Source: Cladosporium sp. IMV 00045 (lineage: Eukaryota > Ascomycota > Dothideomycetes > Cladosporiales > Cladosporiaceae). Taken from it: 64,000 bases of DNA. Positions 1 through 10,955 of this stretch are shown here, in pieces. Every line of letters begins with the position of its first letter. The first letter of the stretch is position 1. Both the position numbers and the translations under genes were made by a program. The notes beneath the pieces are model-generated. The model did no database searches. It had not been told where the DNA came from and saw only the letters and a list, made by a program, of their open reading frames with translations. The stretch is taken from NCBI GenBank assembly GCA_001931905.2, contig MSJI02000645.1, forward strand, positions 58,871 to 122,870. Reading direction: 5' to 3'.

Positions 1-1112
1 ACCACAAAGATGGGGATGAGACCGAAAGGCAAGGATTACTCGGCAGCAGAAGGGTTGACAGCTTCCTGTCTCGCTGCAGCAGACGCGTGTCGAGTGCGCG
101 CATAGCGACGACGCTGCGCATTAGTCAGATTGTCCTGGAGAAGTTCTTGCTACTTCTTGGGTTCGTTGCGATTACATCCGGCTTTGTGGTGTACGGCGGC
201 CTTTTCCAGAAGCGCGAGATCTACTCCGGACTCGCGCACTACATCAAGGGCGGTATTTTCTTCTGGTACGGGCTCTTGACCCTCGGCCGCTGGATGGGTG
301 CGTTTTCGGAATTTGGATGGGCATGGAACGTCCGTCCAGCGCATCCTTTGGTGTCGAGATGGAAGACTCTCGTCCCGTCGGCTGAGTTCACTGAATCCTT
401 CGTCATCTGGCTGTACGGCACGAGCAACGTTTTCCTCGAACACCTCAATAATTGGGGAGGAAAGTGGAGCCCCCAAGACTTTGAACATGTCAGCATTACC
501 ATCTTATTTTTCGGGGGCGGCCTTCTGGGCATGATGATCGAGTCGAGAATGTTGAGCGATTTGTCCGGTGCTACCATGACATCGCAGAAGAGCAAGGATC
601 GACCAGTGGCGTACAACGCTTCCGGTTTTGAAGACATCAGCGACGGAAAGATCGGACACCACGAGCGTTGGCGGAGACCGAACACGCACAACCTCTCGCT
701 GAACCCAATGCCCGCTCTGACAATCCTGTTCCTTGGCATGATGATGTCCGGACACCACCAAAACAGCATGGTCAGCACCATGATGCACGCACAATGGGGC
801 ATGCTCTTCACCGGCTTCGCCATGGCTCGCGCGGTCACCTACTTGATGCTGTATATCAAGCCTCCCATCTCGCATTTCCCATCTCGCCCGCCGAGTGAGC
901 TAGTCGCCGCCTTTTGCCTCACGGCCGGCGGCCTGCTTTTCATGAACAGCGCTCATGATAGCGTTCAAGCGATTGAGGATAACGGATTGGAAGCAATGAC
1001 CATCTTCACAATTACCATCGGTCTTACTGGAATTATCATGGCGTGGGAGCTTGTGTGCTTTACTCTCAAGGGCTGGGCGGTTAGTAAGGAGCAGCGTATT
1101 GCTGAGTTGTGA
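1..1112 (+). CDS. Ytp1-like integral membrane protein, C-terminal part (5' partial)
   Basis: The reading frame is open from the left edge (first full codon at 3) to the TGA at 1110-1112, so the N-terminus lies outside the window; the GTG at 87 is not a credible start. The visible protein is about 370 residues with several hydrophobic helices and ends in a basic tail. The His/Met-rich stretch GHHQNSMVSTMMHAQWG (about 747-797) and the overall layout match the C-terminal domain of fungal YTP1-like proteins, which usually follow an N-terminal DUF2427 domain. Yeast YTP1 is a membrane protein of unknown function with resemblance to electron-transport proteins. No intron is needed in the visible part. 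Family assignment is from recognition, not a search. Confidence 0.8.
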   Translation, partial: HKDGDETERQGLLGSRRVDSFLSRCSRRVSSARIATTLRISQIVLEKFLLLLGFVAITSGFVVYGGLFQKREIYSGLAHYIKGGIFFWYGLLTLGRWMGAFSEFGWAWNVRPAHPLVSRWKTLVPSAEFTESFVIWLYGTSNVFLEHLNNWGGKWSPQDFEHVSITILFFGGGLLGMMIESRMLSDLSGATMTSQKSKDRPVAYNASGFEDISDGKIGHHERWRRPNTHNLSLNPMPALTILFLGMMMSGHHQNSMVSTMMHAQWGMLFTGFAMARAVTYLMLYIKPPISHFPSRPPSELVAAFCLTAGGLLFMNSAHDSVQAIEDNGLEAMTIFTITIGLTGIIMAWELVCFTLKGWAVSKEQRIAEL

Positions 1113-1578
1113 GGCCTGGGGTTTGTTGCGTCTTCGGCGGTCGAACTCATGGCTTGCGGTGGATATTGCTTTCTCTGATCACGTTTTCAGCATTGAGATG
1201 TTGACGCTTTAATGTTGTTATTCTTTCGGATGGGAGGTTTGGCGCCTTATACCCCTCTGCGAGCAATCGTGGAGCGGCGCTTGCTCTCTGAATAGCTTGA
1301 TGATATCTTCTGTTCTTTTCTGTCTTGCAACGTAGATAATGTCTAATGAAAATGACGATTTCCATTTACTATCAGGAAGAAATGCGACATCGACTCTGAG
1401 TGTTCACTTTATTTCATCACACGAGTGTGAAATGTGGGAGGACCCTGGCTTCGTCACAAGCGGCTGCCCTCCGCTTGATTCAACGCGTCGTCGCGTTACC
1501 CCAAGAAGCAACACTAAAACCAACACTCACCATCCAATTTGCGTGGCAACAATACTGCGAGGCTCTACCAATACGACC
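1113..1578. other. Intergenic, Smc6 promoter and 5' leader
   Basis: No gene seen. The Smc6 frame stays open upstream to an ATG at 1339, but that extension is unlike Smc6 and the stretch is better read as a leader. Confidence 0.5.
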
Positions 1579-4500
1579 ATGGCGCCTTCGCGCAAACGCT
1601 CCAGAAACGCGGACGACGAGGAAGATGAAGTCGAAGTCGAAAGGGCGAGCTCGAGCTTGCAGCAAAGCGCCAAACGCTCTCGAGTAGCCTTGGCCCAAGA
1701 ACGCGGAGGCGCGACAGTATCAGACGAGGAGAGTGAAGGCGATTTAAACCAACTCGTCAATGGCTTTGAAGATATGGATGAAGATGAAGATGAGGAGGAG
1801 ACAGGAGACCTGGAAGAACAAGAGGAGGAGGATGACGAGATCGACGAGCTGCGGGCAAGCCAGTTCGTACACAAGGGCATGCGCAGTGAGAAGGAGAACG
1901 TGGCATCCGAAGACGGCGTCGTCGAAGAGGTGAGATGCCGCAACTTCATGTGTCACGGCAATCTGAGGATCAAGCCAGGGCCGCTGATCAACTTCATCAT
2001 CGGACACAACGGTAGCGGCAAGAGTGCTGTGCTTACGGCTCTGACGATGTGTCTCGGCGGCAAGGCAACTGCGACAAATCGTGGTGCGAGCCTCAAGAGT
2101 CTGATCAAGGAAGGTGAGGAGAGTGCCACTTTGGCGGTCAAAATCAGGAACAGAGGCGAGGGAGCGTACAAATCCGATCTTTATGGCAATAGCATTACGG
2201 TCGAAAGACACTTTTCTCGCGGTGGTGCGAGTGGATTCAAGATCAAGAATGCTGAGGACAAGACTATCACCACCAGGAAGGCTGACTTGGACGACATTCT
2301 CGACTACTTCGCCTTCCAGCTGGACAACCCCATCAACGTTTTGACACAGGACTTGGCCCGCCAGTTCCTCTCCAACAGCACGCCGGCCGACAAGTACAAG
2401 TTCTTCATCAAGGGCACGCAACTTGAGACTCTCGATGCCGACTACAAGGTATTGGAAGAGTACCACGATGGCATCGAGGCCAATATCCACAGCAGCAAGG
2501 AAGATCTCGACATGCTCCGACAGAAAGCTGAGGCAGCAGAGAAGAACAAGAAACAGCTCGACGCCAGCCAGTCGATTCTGGAAAAGATCAGGAAAACACA
2601 GCACATGCATGCATGGGCGCAAGTGGAGGAGCAAGAAAGGATTCTGGAGAATTACGAAAGAGATGTCAGGTTGCAGACAGAAAGGATCGAAGAGGCCACC
2701 AGGAAGGCTGAGGATGCTTCTGGCGTTTACGACGGTCACAACCAAGCTTATGAAGCGGCTGAGAACTACGTCGAAAGTCTGAAGTCGAAAATCGGGGACG
2801 TTGAGGCCCAATGGAAGGAAGAGAAGGCTGCGTTTGATGTCAACACTGGTGCGTTGATGGAGCAACGTGCAGAGGAACGCAGGATGAAAGATGATCTCAA
2901 AACCTACAAGAACAACAGGCGACGACTGGAGCAAGAGATTGCCGAGGAAGAAGATCGTCTCCACTCTGCCGAGGGACCTCAGTATTTTGAACGCGTACGG
3001 AGGCTCGAGGAGCTGAGGGATATCGCCACGGACGTTGAACACAGAATCAATGCTCACGCATCACAAAGGGCAGAGCTTGATGCGAAGAAGGAAGCGACAA
3101 GAGCGGAGTTCGACAATTCCAAAGGGCCGGTCAATGTCCAGAGTGAGGAGGTTGAGAAGAGAAGAAACTTCGTAGCCCGTCTTCAGAGCCAGCAAGGTTC
3201 CAAGTTCTCATCTTTCAGGCCCAACATGGCTCAGCTTGTGAACGCAGTCGACAAGGAGACCCGATGGCGAAAGAAGCCTGTGGGCCCCATGGGATTGCAC
3301 GTGAAGCTGAAGAAGCCGGATTGGTCGTCAATCATCGAGAAGACTTTCGGCGGCGTACTCGAGGCCTTCGTTTGCCACAACAAAGCCGACCAGACTCTTC
3401 TGAGTCAGATCATGAAGCGTGTCAATTGCCCCGTGCAGATCTACATCGGACACGACCAGCCACTCGACACAACGGGCAAGGAACCTGATGAAAATCTGGA
3501 CACGATGCTCCGGGTCCTCGAAATCAACAATGATATGGTGCGAAACCAATTTATCATCAACCAAGCCATTGAACAGATCGTGCTTATCCCCGATAGCAAC
3601 GAGGCAAGCCGCTTCATGAACCAAGGTGCCAAGCCCCGCAACGTCAAAGCTGCCATCGCATTTGGCGCGGCAAGAGGAAGTGGCATACGCTATGAAGTAT
3701 CACGATCAGGTGGAGGGAAATCCAGTCCTATCGGACCTTGGGAGGGCGCGGCACGAATGCAGACAGATCGCGCGGAGCAAATCAGAAGAGCGAAGGAGAA
3801 CGAGACTCACGCCAACGCCGAATTGACAAGATTGCAGCAAGTGTCGAGAGACTGCCAGAACGCAGTAAAACTTGCCAGTGAAGCGTTTGTTCGATGGGAT
3901 CGCCGCAATAAGGAGCTTCGTCGCGAGCAGCAGCAAGCTGCCGACGCCGTGGAAGCGATGCAGAACGAGATCGAGAACAACAAGCCGCAAGATGGCAAGC
4001 TTCAAGAGCTGCAGAGCCAACTTGAGAGGGTCAACGAAGATGTTGATGCAACCCAGAGATCTTACCAAGACGGTGTGGATATGAAGGATCGTCTCAACGA
4101 GCAAGGGTCTGAACTGAAGGCTCGAGCTGACAAGGCACTGAGAAGATACGAGAATGCCAGGAAGGAAATCGATCGAGCGGAAAACCAAAAAGCCGAGAAT
4201 GCGGCCGACAGAATCAACGCTTTGAGGCAAAAGAACACTGCTCTTGAGAACATCGACCATGCCAAACAACAAGCTGCTCAATATGAGGCGAGGAGGGATT
4301 CACAGCAGGAGCGAGTCGAAGAATTCGTTCCCAAAGCTGAGGAAGTGTGCCCCCGGGTCACCGTTGACGAAGGTGTGACGCCAGACATTTTAGACAAACG
4401 ACTCGAGAAATTTCACCAAGATTACGAGCACGCTCTGCGCAGAGCTGGAGGTACACGCGAGGAGATTATCATGGCGTGGCGTCAAGCGAAAATGGAGTAC

Positions 4501-5100
4501 AAGGACGCTCACGGAAAGGTGGCGGAAATGCGTCGTTTTGTAAAGGTCGGTCATTCCTGATTGCTCATGAATGAATCCATCAGCTAACGTGTTCCACAGA
4601 CTCTCAAGCCCACCCTTAACGCACGCGCGCATCGCTGGAAGATGTTCCGCAAGTTCATCTCCTCGCGCGCGCGCGTCATGTTTAGATACTTGCTGAGCGA
4701 GCGCCAATTCCGCGGCGAGACCATTATCGACCACAAACGCAAAGAACTCCACATCAAGGTCGAGCCGGACCTCACCAGACGATCCGACGCGGGTCGAAAA
4801 ACGCAGACGCTTTCCGGTGGTGAGAAGTCGTTCTCCACCATCTGCCTGCTCCTATCCATCTGGGAGGCCATGGGCAGCCCCATCCGCTGCCTCGACGAAT
4901 TCGACGTCTTCATGGATTCGGTCAATCGCGCGACCAGCATGACCATGATGATTCAGGCTGCTAGGAGATCCGTGGGCAGGCAGTTCATTCTCATCACACC
5001 GCAAAGTATGAGCAACGTGCAGCTGGGCGAAGATGTCAGTATCCACAAGATGAGCGATCCGGAGAGGGGCCAGACCACACTGCCTTACACACAAGGGTAG
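1579..5100 (+). CDS. smc6: Structural maintenance of chromosomes protein 6 (Smc5/6 complex)
   Basis: Modelled as 1579-4545 joined to 4600-5100, giving 1,155 residues, the usual Smc6 length. The ATG at 1579 starts MAPSRKRSRNADDEE, an acidic, disordered N-terminus typical of Smc6. Walker A GHNGSGKS is at about residues 142-149, followed by a long coiled coil, the hinge (about 530-660), a second coiled coil, the ABC signature LSGGEKS (about 1060) and Walker B CLDEFDVFMD (about 1086). The intron has a CTAAC branch point (4584) and a CAG acceptor (4599). A second in-phase donor, GTAAAG at 4540, would remove two more codons. Smc6 pairs with Smc5 and Nse proteins in nuclear recombinational repair and replication-fork stability. 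All ATPase motifs are intact. Confidence 0.95.
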
Positions 5101-5592
5101 AAAGATGCTCCACGGGCAAGAGTCCGGGTTTGTGTTTGGGAAACGAGCTTGAAGACGAGGAGATGATGGCACGAGTGTTTGCATGCTTAGATTACATACG
5201 ATACCCAAATGGCACGGAGTTTTGTTCTTTTGCGCTCAGATGTACAGATAATAGGCTGCAAACCTCCAACCCGTTGTACGGCGAATTTAGCCCCGCTGTA
5301 AGTGAATGCTGCAAGTGACATCCACAAATTGACATGTGACAGCCCAGGCAGCAAACTTCCATGGTCGATCTTCCGCAAACCACTTCGAGGTCTCGATCTC
5401 TCTATCATTCACCCTCGCCTCTTCCACACTTACCATAATATTGGATCGCGCAACCAACACCCAAAATCAACCACACCAACGCATTTCTACGATCACATCT
5501 CCCTCCTGAGAGATTACAATACAAAAAAGAAAGAAACAAACCCGACAACCCGCCAACAACGCACCACACCACACCACGCCACAAACCCAACA
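5101..5592. other. Intergenic
   Basis: Holds the Smc6 3' end and the promoter/leader of the next gene; the last 150 bases before 5593 are CA-rich. No further gene seen. Confidence 0.4.
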
Positions 5593-6375
5593 ATGAAACC
5601 CACCCTCCCCAGCCTCCCAACCCTCACAGCCCGCCTCCGCGCCCTACACCACAAACTCACCACCCTCCTCGCCCACCACCCGTCCCTCTCCCGCAAGCGC
5701 CCCAAACCCCCCCGCCCGCAACCCTACTACCACATCCCCCTCGGCAGCGGCGGCGTCCTGTCCACTTCGCGCTTCAACCGCCGCGTTTGGAACACGGCCT
5801 ATCTCGGCGCAACAGGCTGTGTGGACAGTGTTGGAGTTTTCTTTGAGATTGAGGATGATATGTGCTTTGCGGCGCATGTGGAGGCGACCGTTAGGCCGCA
5901 TCCCGATAGGGTTGCGGAGTGGTCGCCGACTTCGTCGTGGAGTGGGAATGGGAAGGGGGAGAAGGGGTTTGGTGCTGGAGCTGGAGTTGGCGATGGGGCT
6001 GGTGATGCTGCTGAGAGCAGATCGTACGTTGTGAATGAGAATACCGCGGCGAGGCTGCGTGCGGATGTTCTGGTGAGGTTGGGTCTTGCTGTGCCCGGGG
6101 AGAAGACGCGGAGGATGCGGGAGACGTTGATTTTGACGGGGAGGAGGATGGGAAATGGCACGGTTGGGGAGGTTGTGGCGAGCGCAGTGAGGGAGTTTTT
6201 GGGAGTGGAGGATGGGGCGGTTGGAGTTCCTGGGTCGGCGTTCGTGGTTCGTTGGCCTGAGGGTGGGGAGGGGTGGATTATGAGGGACGGGTTGCTGGAG
6301 TTGGGGTGGGAAGAAATGGAGTGTGGGCTTGCTGAGGGGGATTGGAAGATTGAGATTTTGGATAGGGAGGGTTGA
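5593..6375 (+). CDS. Hypothetical protein, 260 aa
   Basis: I do not recognise this family. The likely start is ATG 5593 (MKPTLPSLPTL), after a CA-rich leader; the frame is also open further upstream. The N-terminal 45 residues are basic, proline-rich and probably disordered. Residues from about 48 (YYHIPLGSGGVLSTSRFNRR) look folded, with a central stretch of hydrophobic and aromatic residues (WNTAYLGATGCVDSVGVFF), a Gly/Ala-rich low-complexity insert (about 115-145) and a C-terminal folded part. The sense strand is very C-rich up to about 5800 and very G-rich after about 5860. A 277-codon proline-rich ORF on the other strand (6477-5644) is judged a by-product of that skew. Function unknown. 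Confidence 0.6.
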   Translation: MKPTLPSLPTLTARLRALHHKLTTLLAHHPSLSRKRPKPPRPQPYYHIPLGSGGVLSTSRFNRRVWNTAYLGATGCVDSVGVFFEIEDDMCFAAHVEATVRPHPDRVAEWSPTSSWSGNGKGEKGFGAGAGVGDGAGDAAESRSYVVNENTAARLRADVLVRLGLAVPGEKTRRMRETLILTGRRMGNGTVGEVVASAVREFLGVEDGAVGVPGSAFVVRWPEGGEGWIMRDGLLELGWEEMECGLAEGDWKIEILDREG

Positions 6376-6473
6376 AGTGCTTGACAAGTTTATTGGGTGT
6401 TTGACGCTTGCAAGGAAGTAGTCTATCGCTCCTAGGAGCTGCGATGCTTCAAAGCAGACAGTTGGGTGTTCGT

Positions 6474-6960
6474 TCAAAAGTCCTCAAGCTTGTACACCTC
6501 GTACGCTGGCTCCTCGTATGGGTGAGCCCTGCGATTTGCATTGTGTTAGCTTGCTGCTAAGAGAAAATTCAAAGACAGCACATCTCACAACCCACTTCTT
6601 CAAAGCTGCCACAGCTTGCTCGGTGATTTCCCTTCCATTGCAAACAGTCTCACACTTGACCTCGCCTACCTCTTCGAGCTGGCCTTTCGAGCCAATAGCT
6701 GGATTGGCGCTGTTGCCTGGTCTGAACTGGCCGACTCCGGGCGTGGTGAAACAGCACTCGCTGTAGTTTGGATACGTCCCTGCTCCGGCGGCGAAGATAG
6801 CTGCTTTGATGCCAGGGAGACTTTGCGGTGGGGTGAAGAATACTAGCTTGTAGCGGAGAGGTTGCGACGACATGGCTCGGATGTGGATACGCTGGAGGAA
6901 GGGCAGGGGTGTAGTTGATTTGGTGAGGGTGGAAAGGATGATAGGTGAACGGAAAAGCAT
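6474..6960 (-). CDS. NIF3/YqfO-like dimeric alpha/beta-fold protein (139 aa)
   Basis: Modelled as complement 6596-6960 joined to 6474-6528, 139 residues. The core begins RYKLVFFTPP and contains GIKAAIFAAGAGTYPNYSEC and PGVGQF, then ends ALKK-AHPYEEPAYEV, the closing motif of the NIF3-type inserted domain (CutA1-like fold). Recovering AHPYEEP needs the donor GTGGGT directly after AAGAA; reading through gives an unrelated tail. Either the ATG at 6960 or an internal ATG at 6873 (MSSQPLRYK) could start it. The extra 29 residues are Arg/Ser/Thr-rich without acids and could be a mitochondrial presequence. It is divergent from CWH43 with 352 bp between them. Free-standing members have no firmly known role. 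Confidence 0.8.
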
Positions 6961-7312
6961 GTGTCTTTTCGTAAGACTCGATTTAAATGAAGCTGCAAAA
7001 CAAGCCTGTTACAGCGCAATTACGTCTCAGTTACATTCACAATGTGATGCATTCAACTACAATACATGTACATGTAGTAAGTTAGTGCAAGTGACGTTGC
7101 TCGACAGGTCTTGGGCTGGCTCGGCTCCCTCGGCGCGCTGGCCCTCCGCGTCGTGAGAGCTTGCTCGGAAGGGTCCAGGAGAACTCCTAGATCTCTATAC
7201 AACAACTTGTGCGTTGTGCTTCCTCTGCTTATTCACTTTATACTGACTTCGTTCCTTGTCTCTCCTTCTTGTTTCTTCTCTTTCTCGCTGCTATTGGCAG
7301 TGCCTTCCCATC
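6961..7312. promoter_or_regulatory. Divergent promoter region between NIF3-like gene and CWH43
   Basis: Non-coding gap shared by two divergent genes, with a pyrimidine-rich stretch (7205-7295) just upstream of the CWH43 ATG. No specific operator is identified. Confidence 0.4.
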
Positions 7313-10300
7313 ATGGCGCCAAAACACCGCGACGGTGATGTCGTCGCGACAGTAAGCCAAACCATCTCCCAAAACACACGCGACATGAGATTGACCATTC
7401 TAGGTACCTGGCCAATGGATTACCCACTTCCATACCGCTTCCGCGTATGCCGCCTTCGTCGGCGCTCTCATTGTGGGCATGGCCCTTCACTACCAGAAGA
7501 TCGTCCAGAACGAACACTACGGATATCCTATCGAATGGTTCCCATCCGTCAGCGCAACCATCGGCGACCGCTACCCCGAACGATCCGTCTTCCAGGTCTT
7601 TATTGCGATCTGCTCCGGCCCTCGCTTCTTGCTCGTCTTCCTCTTCTACTGCCTGACCAACCGTCCGAACACTAGCCTGCCGAAATTTGTTGCCGGAGTG
7701 GGAGTCTTCCGGACGTTGACTTGCGGTGGTTGGACATATGTTACGAGCACGGATGATCACGATTGGCACGATATCTTCATGATCAGCTATTTGGTCGCGA
7801 CACTGCCATGGACAATCGGATGCCTGGCGCTCAGCCCGCCTAATCCCAAGGCCATCAAGCTGAGGAAGTACTTGGCCAGCGCTTTCTTTGGAACTCTAGT
7901 ACCGCTTGTGTACTTCTTCATTCAGCACAAGGTCCACCGCGTGCCCGGTGCCTACACCATCTACGCTTTCTTTGAGTGGTCGCTGGTTCTTCTCGACGTA
8001 GCCTTCGACGCAGTCACCGCTTTGGACTTTAGCAGCTTCGAAATTGTTGTCAAGGATGTCAAGGGTTTGAGCAGAGGGTATGTCCTGCGGCTTCCGAAGT
8101 AGCTGGTACGAGGTGCCCGCTCCACGTTCTTGCGTTTTGCGCTTGGAGGTTCGTCTGCTGATGGTCAGTAGCGATAAGCAGCGCGTCTCTGACGCAATTC
8201 TGGAGAAGGACAAGGACAAGCCCGTCGGCCAGGTGTTTGACGGTCGCTTCTCGTGGTCAGCTCTCCTTGACACTGTTGCTGATGTCTACCTTGGTGTATG
8301 TACTTTCCTGACATACCGGCATGCCCCATACTGACAAGCCTCAGCTCGCTTTCTGGACGATTCTTACTGGCCTTGGTGTCACTGTTTGGTACTTCCCTCT
8401 CTGGTTCATGGGAATTTCCGGCTTTGAAGTTGCGGTCATGTCCACAATCTCCCCCTTCCTCCTTGGAATCGGCCCTCTCAGGAGATACGTTACTCGCTAC
8501 TCGGCATTGACGCTTGGTACCACCATCGTTGGGATGGGGGCTTACCTCTTCACCTCTCCTTATGGCAGGCTCGGTGCCATTAGCTTCAGCGTTTGGATGA
8601 TGTGTCTAGCGTGGTCTGCAATCTGGTACTCTGAGCGCGGTAACCCGGCGAAACTTGAGGCTAGGATCATGGCTTGGAGCATCGGCTTGATCGCGAGCAG
8701 CGTGGCCAAGTTCGCTTGCCAAACCAACAACCCTTTCTGGCCTATCATGCACGAGGCCAACGGAGGTTGGAACAAGACGGGAATTGTGCTTTTTGTACTC
8801 GCCATTGCTCGCGTCTCGCGTAGACAAGTCGGAAACGGAGACGTTGCCCAGGGCATTGAGAAACCGAAGGGTTCTGCTGCGCTTTCTGGTCTTGGCCTTG
8901 CTGGCTTGCTCTTTGGCCTGCACTCTCTTTTGTCTGATTCGAGCACCATGATCATGTGGGTCTGGGAGGGCTATCCTGTGTGCGGACCTCTTGCCGTTCC
9001 TCACGGAGCTTGGACTATCTTCGCTATGGGCGCAGGCTTGGTTTTCGGCCTCTTTTACCCTAACGTCACCCATAGTTGGACTGCGTATGGCGTTGGATCC
9101 GTGGGCGCCGCTTTCCTGACGTTGTTCTCAAACTGGACCGGCTATTACGGCGCCCTTACACTTGCATTCTATCTCATGGCACTGACACCAGTCATGATCA
9201 GCAATGCCGTCCGCTATTCTCCAGGACGCACCTTCTTCCTGGCTTTCTTTGTCTACAACTTCATGGTGCTCTTCCACGTCTGGGTGGTTGCCTATGCTTT
9301 CGTGCCAGGTGGCCCTCTTGTCCGCGAGCACACTGACTGGGTCATGGCAACTACCATGCTGCTGATCGGCTGCGGTGTCTTCAATTCGCTCCAGGACAAT
9401 GCACCCAAGCGTCAAAAGAGTATGAGGCCTCCACCCAACCCGGCTGCCCGGAAACAGCGTAGTTACTACATTTACGTTCTGCTCGCCCTCCAGCTCATCA
9501 GCATGGCCGTCGCCTACCTTCGATTCCCCTCTTACGATTACACACCCTACCACCCGGAGTCCAAGTCTCTGAATGCTGGTATCTGGACCATCCACTTCAG
9601 TCTCGACAACGACATGTGGTCTTCCGAGAAACGCATGGAATCTCTGATCCGCGAGTCTGAACTGGACATCATTGGATTGCTGGAGAGCGATCAGCAGCGT
9701 ATCATCATGGGCAACCGTGACTCAACCCAATACCTCGCGGAACAGCTCGGCATGTACGTCGATGCCGGTCCCGGCCCCAACAAGCACACCTGGGGCTGCG
9801 CTCTCCTCTCCAAATTCCCCATCGTCAACTCCACCCACCACCTCCTCCCCTCCCCTCACGGCGAGCTCGCCCCCGCCATCGCCGCCACAATCCTCGCCTA
9901 CGACGAGCTCATCGACATCTACGTCTTCCACTCCGGCCAGGAAGAAGACCCCGAAGACCGCAAGTTGCAGATGGAGTACCTCACCGCTCTCATGGGCTCT
10001 TCGTCCCGCCCCAGCATCCTCCTCTCTTACCTCGTCACCAAGCCCAAGCAAGGCAACTACAACGGCTGGGTCAGCCCGCGCAGCGGCATGCGCGACATCG
10101 ACCCCAGCGACTGGGACAGGTGGTGCGAGTACATTCTCTACAAGGGCATGCGCCGCGCGGGCTATGCGCGTATTTCTCGCTCTACTATTACCGATACTGA
10201 GTTACAGGTGAGTAATGTTCTTCATGACGCTATAGAAAGAAATTCCACTGACACGACCGTCCACAGGTCGGCAAATTCGTCGTCGGCCAGCCTGAAGGCT

Positions 10301-10422
10301 CCGACGATATCATTCCTGAAGACCAGGTGCCGCAGGATCTGCGCTTCCCGGCTCTCTTCAGGGGACAAGGTGTTAGGGGTCATAGGTACCATGTCTTTGA
10401 CGAGCCGAGGTATTACGCTTGA
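7313..10422 (+). CDS. cwh43: Cwh43-type GPI-lipid remodelling protein
   Basis: Five exons: 7313-7351, 7404-8077, 8169-8295, 8345-10207 and 10267-10422, 952 residues, practically the length of yeast Cwh43. All junction phases agree. The N-terminal half is a Frag1/DRAM/Sfk1-type multi-pass region (about 15-230, with PSVSATIGDRYPERS at the lumenal loop), followed by a further multi-helix block (about 280-670). The C-terminal part from about 690 (GIWTIHFSLDNDMWSSEKRM, then LDIIGLLESD) is an endonuclease/exonuclease/phosphatase-like domain. In yeast Cwh43 acts in the ER to put ceramide into the lipid of GPI anchors and affects cell-wall integrity. Exon 4 has a C-rich patch at about 9750-10070. The domain architecture is intact. 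Confidence 0.93.
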
Positions 10423-10955
10423 GGAATGCAGCTGTTGGACGCGGAGAGATATTAATGGGAACCTGGTTTGCGAGTCGGGTCTGTATGTTTCTTCTGTAGG
10501 TTAATGTAGAGAAATGGACTTTCTGTCAAGAGTCGCACCAGGATGGCCTGGAGTCTTCAGCCCCAGACCAGCCCAATGCGACGTTCTTTGTCTTTTACTG
10601 CATATATTTTTGAAGAAGCATTTCAAACTCTTGTACGAGGTAGCCCTGAGTAGCTCAGCATCCATAATTCCGGTACAAGTTCCTGCATGGAGGAAAACGT
10701 CGATTAGGGGAAGTGGATAGATGGGGTTATTGGTATGTGACCAATTTCTTTGCGGTCCTAGTCATCGAATTGATAGCACCAGTCATGGAATTGAATTGCG
10801 TATTTTACAAGGATCACAGTAAGGTTTAGTACCTATGAGTATTCACCTGGGTTACAAGGCAATGTTGGCTTTTCATCGATGCTCCGTCATCTCCCCTCAA
10901 CCTTTCACTTGTCCCTCCGCCTGAGGTCGAAAGTCTTTCGTGGCCGCTCGCGATG
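10423..10955. other. Intergenic, convergent 3' ends
   Basis: Lies between the 3' ends of CWH43 (+) and the DUF2235 gene (-). The small ORF at 10514-10720 has no recognisable features. Nothing else seen. Confidence 0.4.

Noticed and set aside
1339..1578. Upstream in-frame start for Smc6
   Set aside because: The extra 80 residues are unlike any Smc6 N-terminus, while ATG 1579 gives the expected acidic start.
5644..6477. 277-codon antisense ORF opposite the hypothetical gene
   Set aside because: Proline-rich by-product of the G-rich coding strand; the plus-strand frame gives the more protein-like composition.
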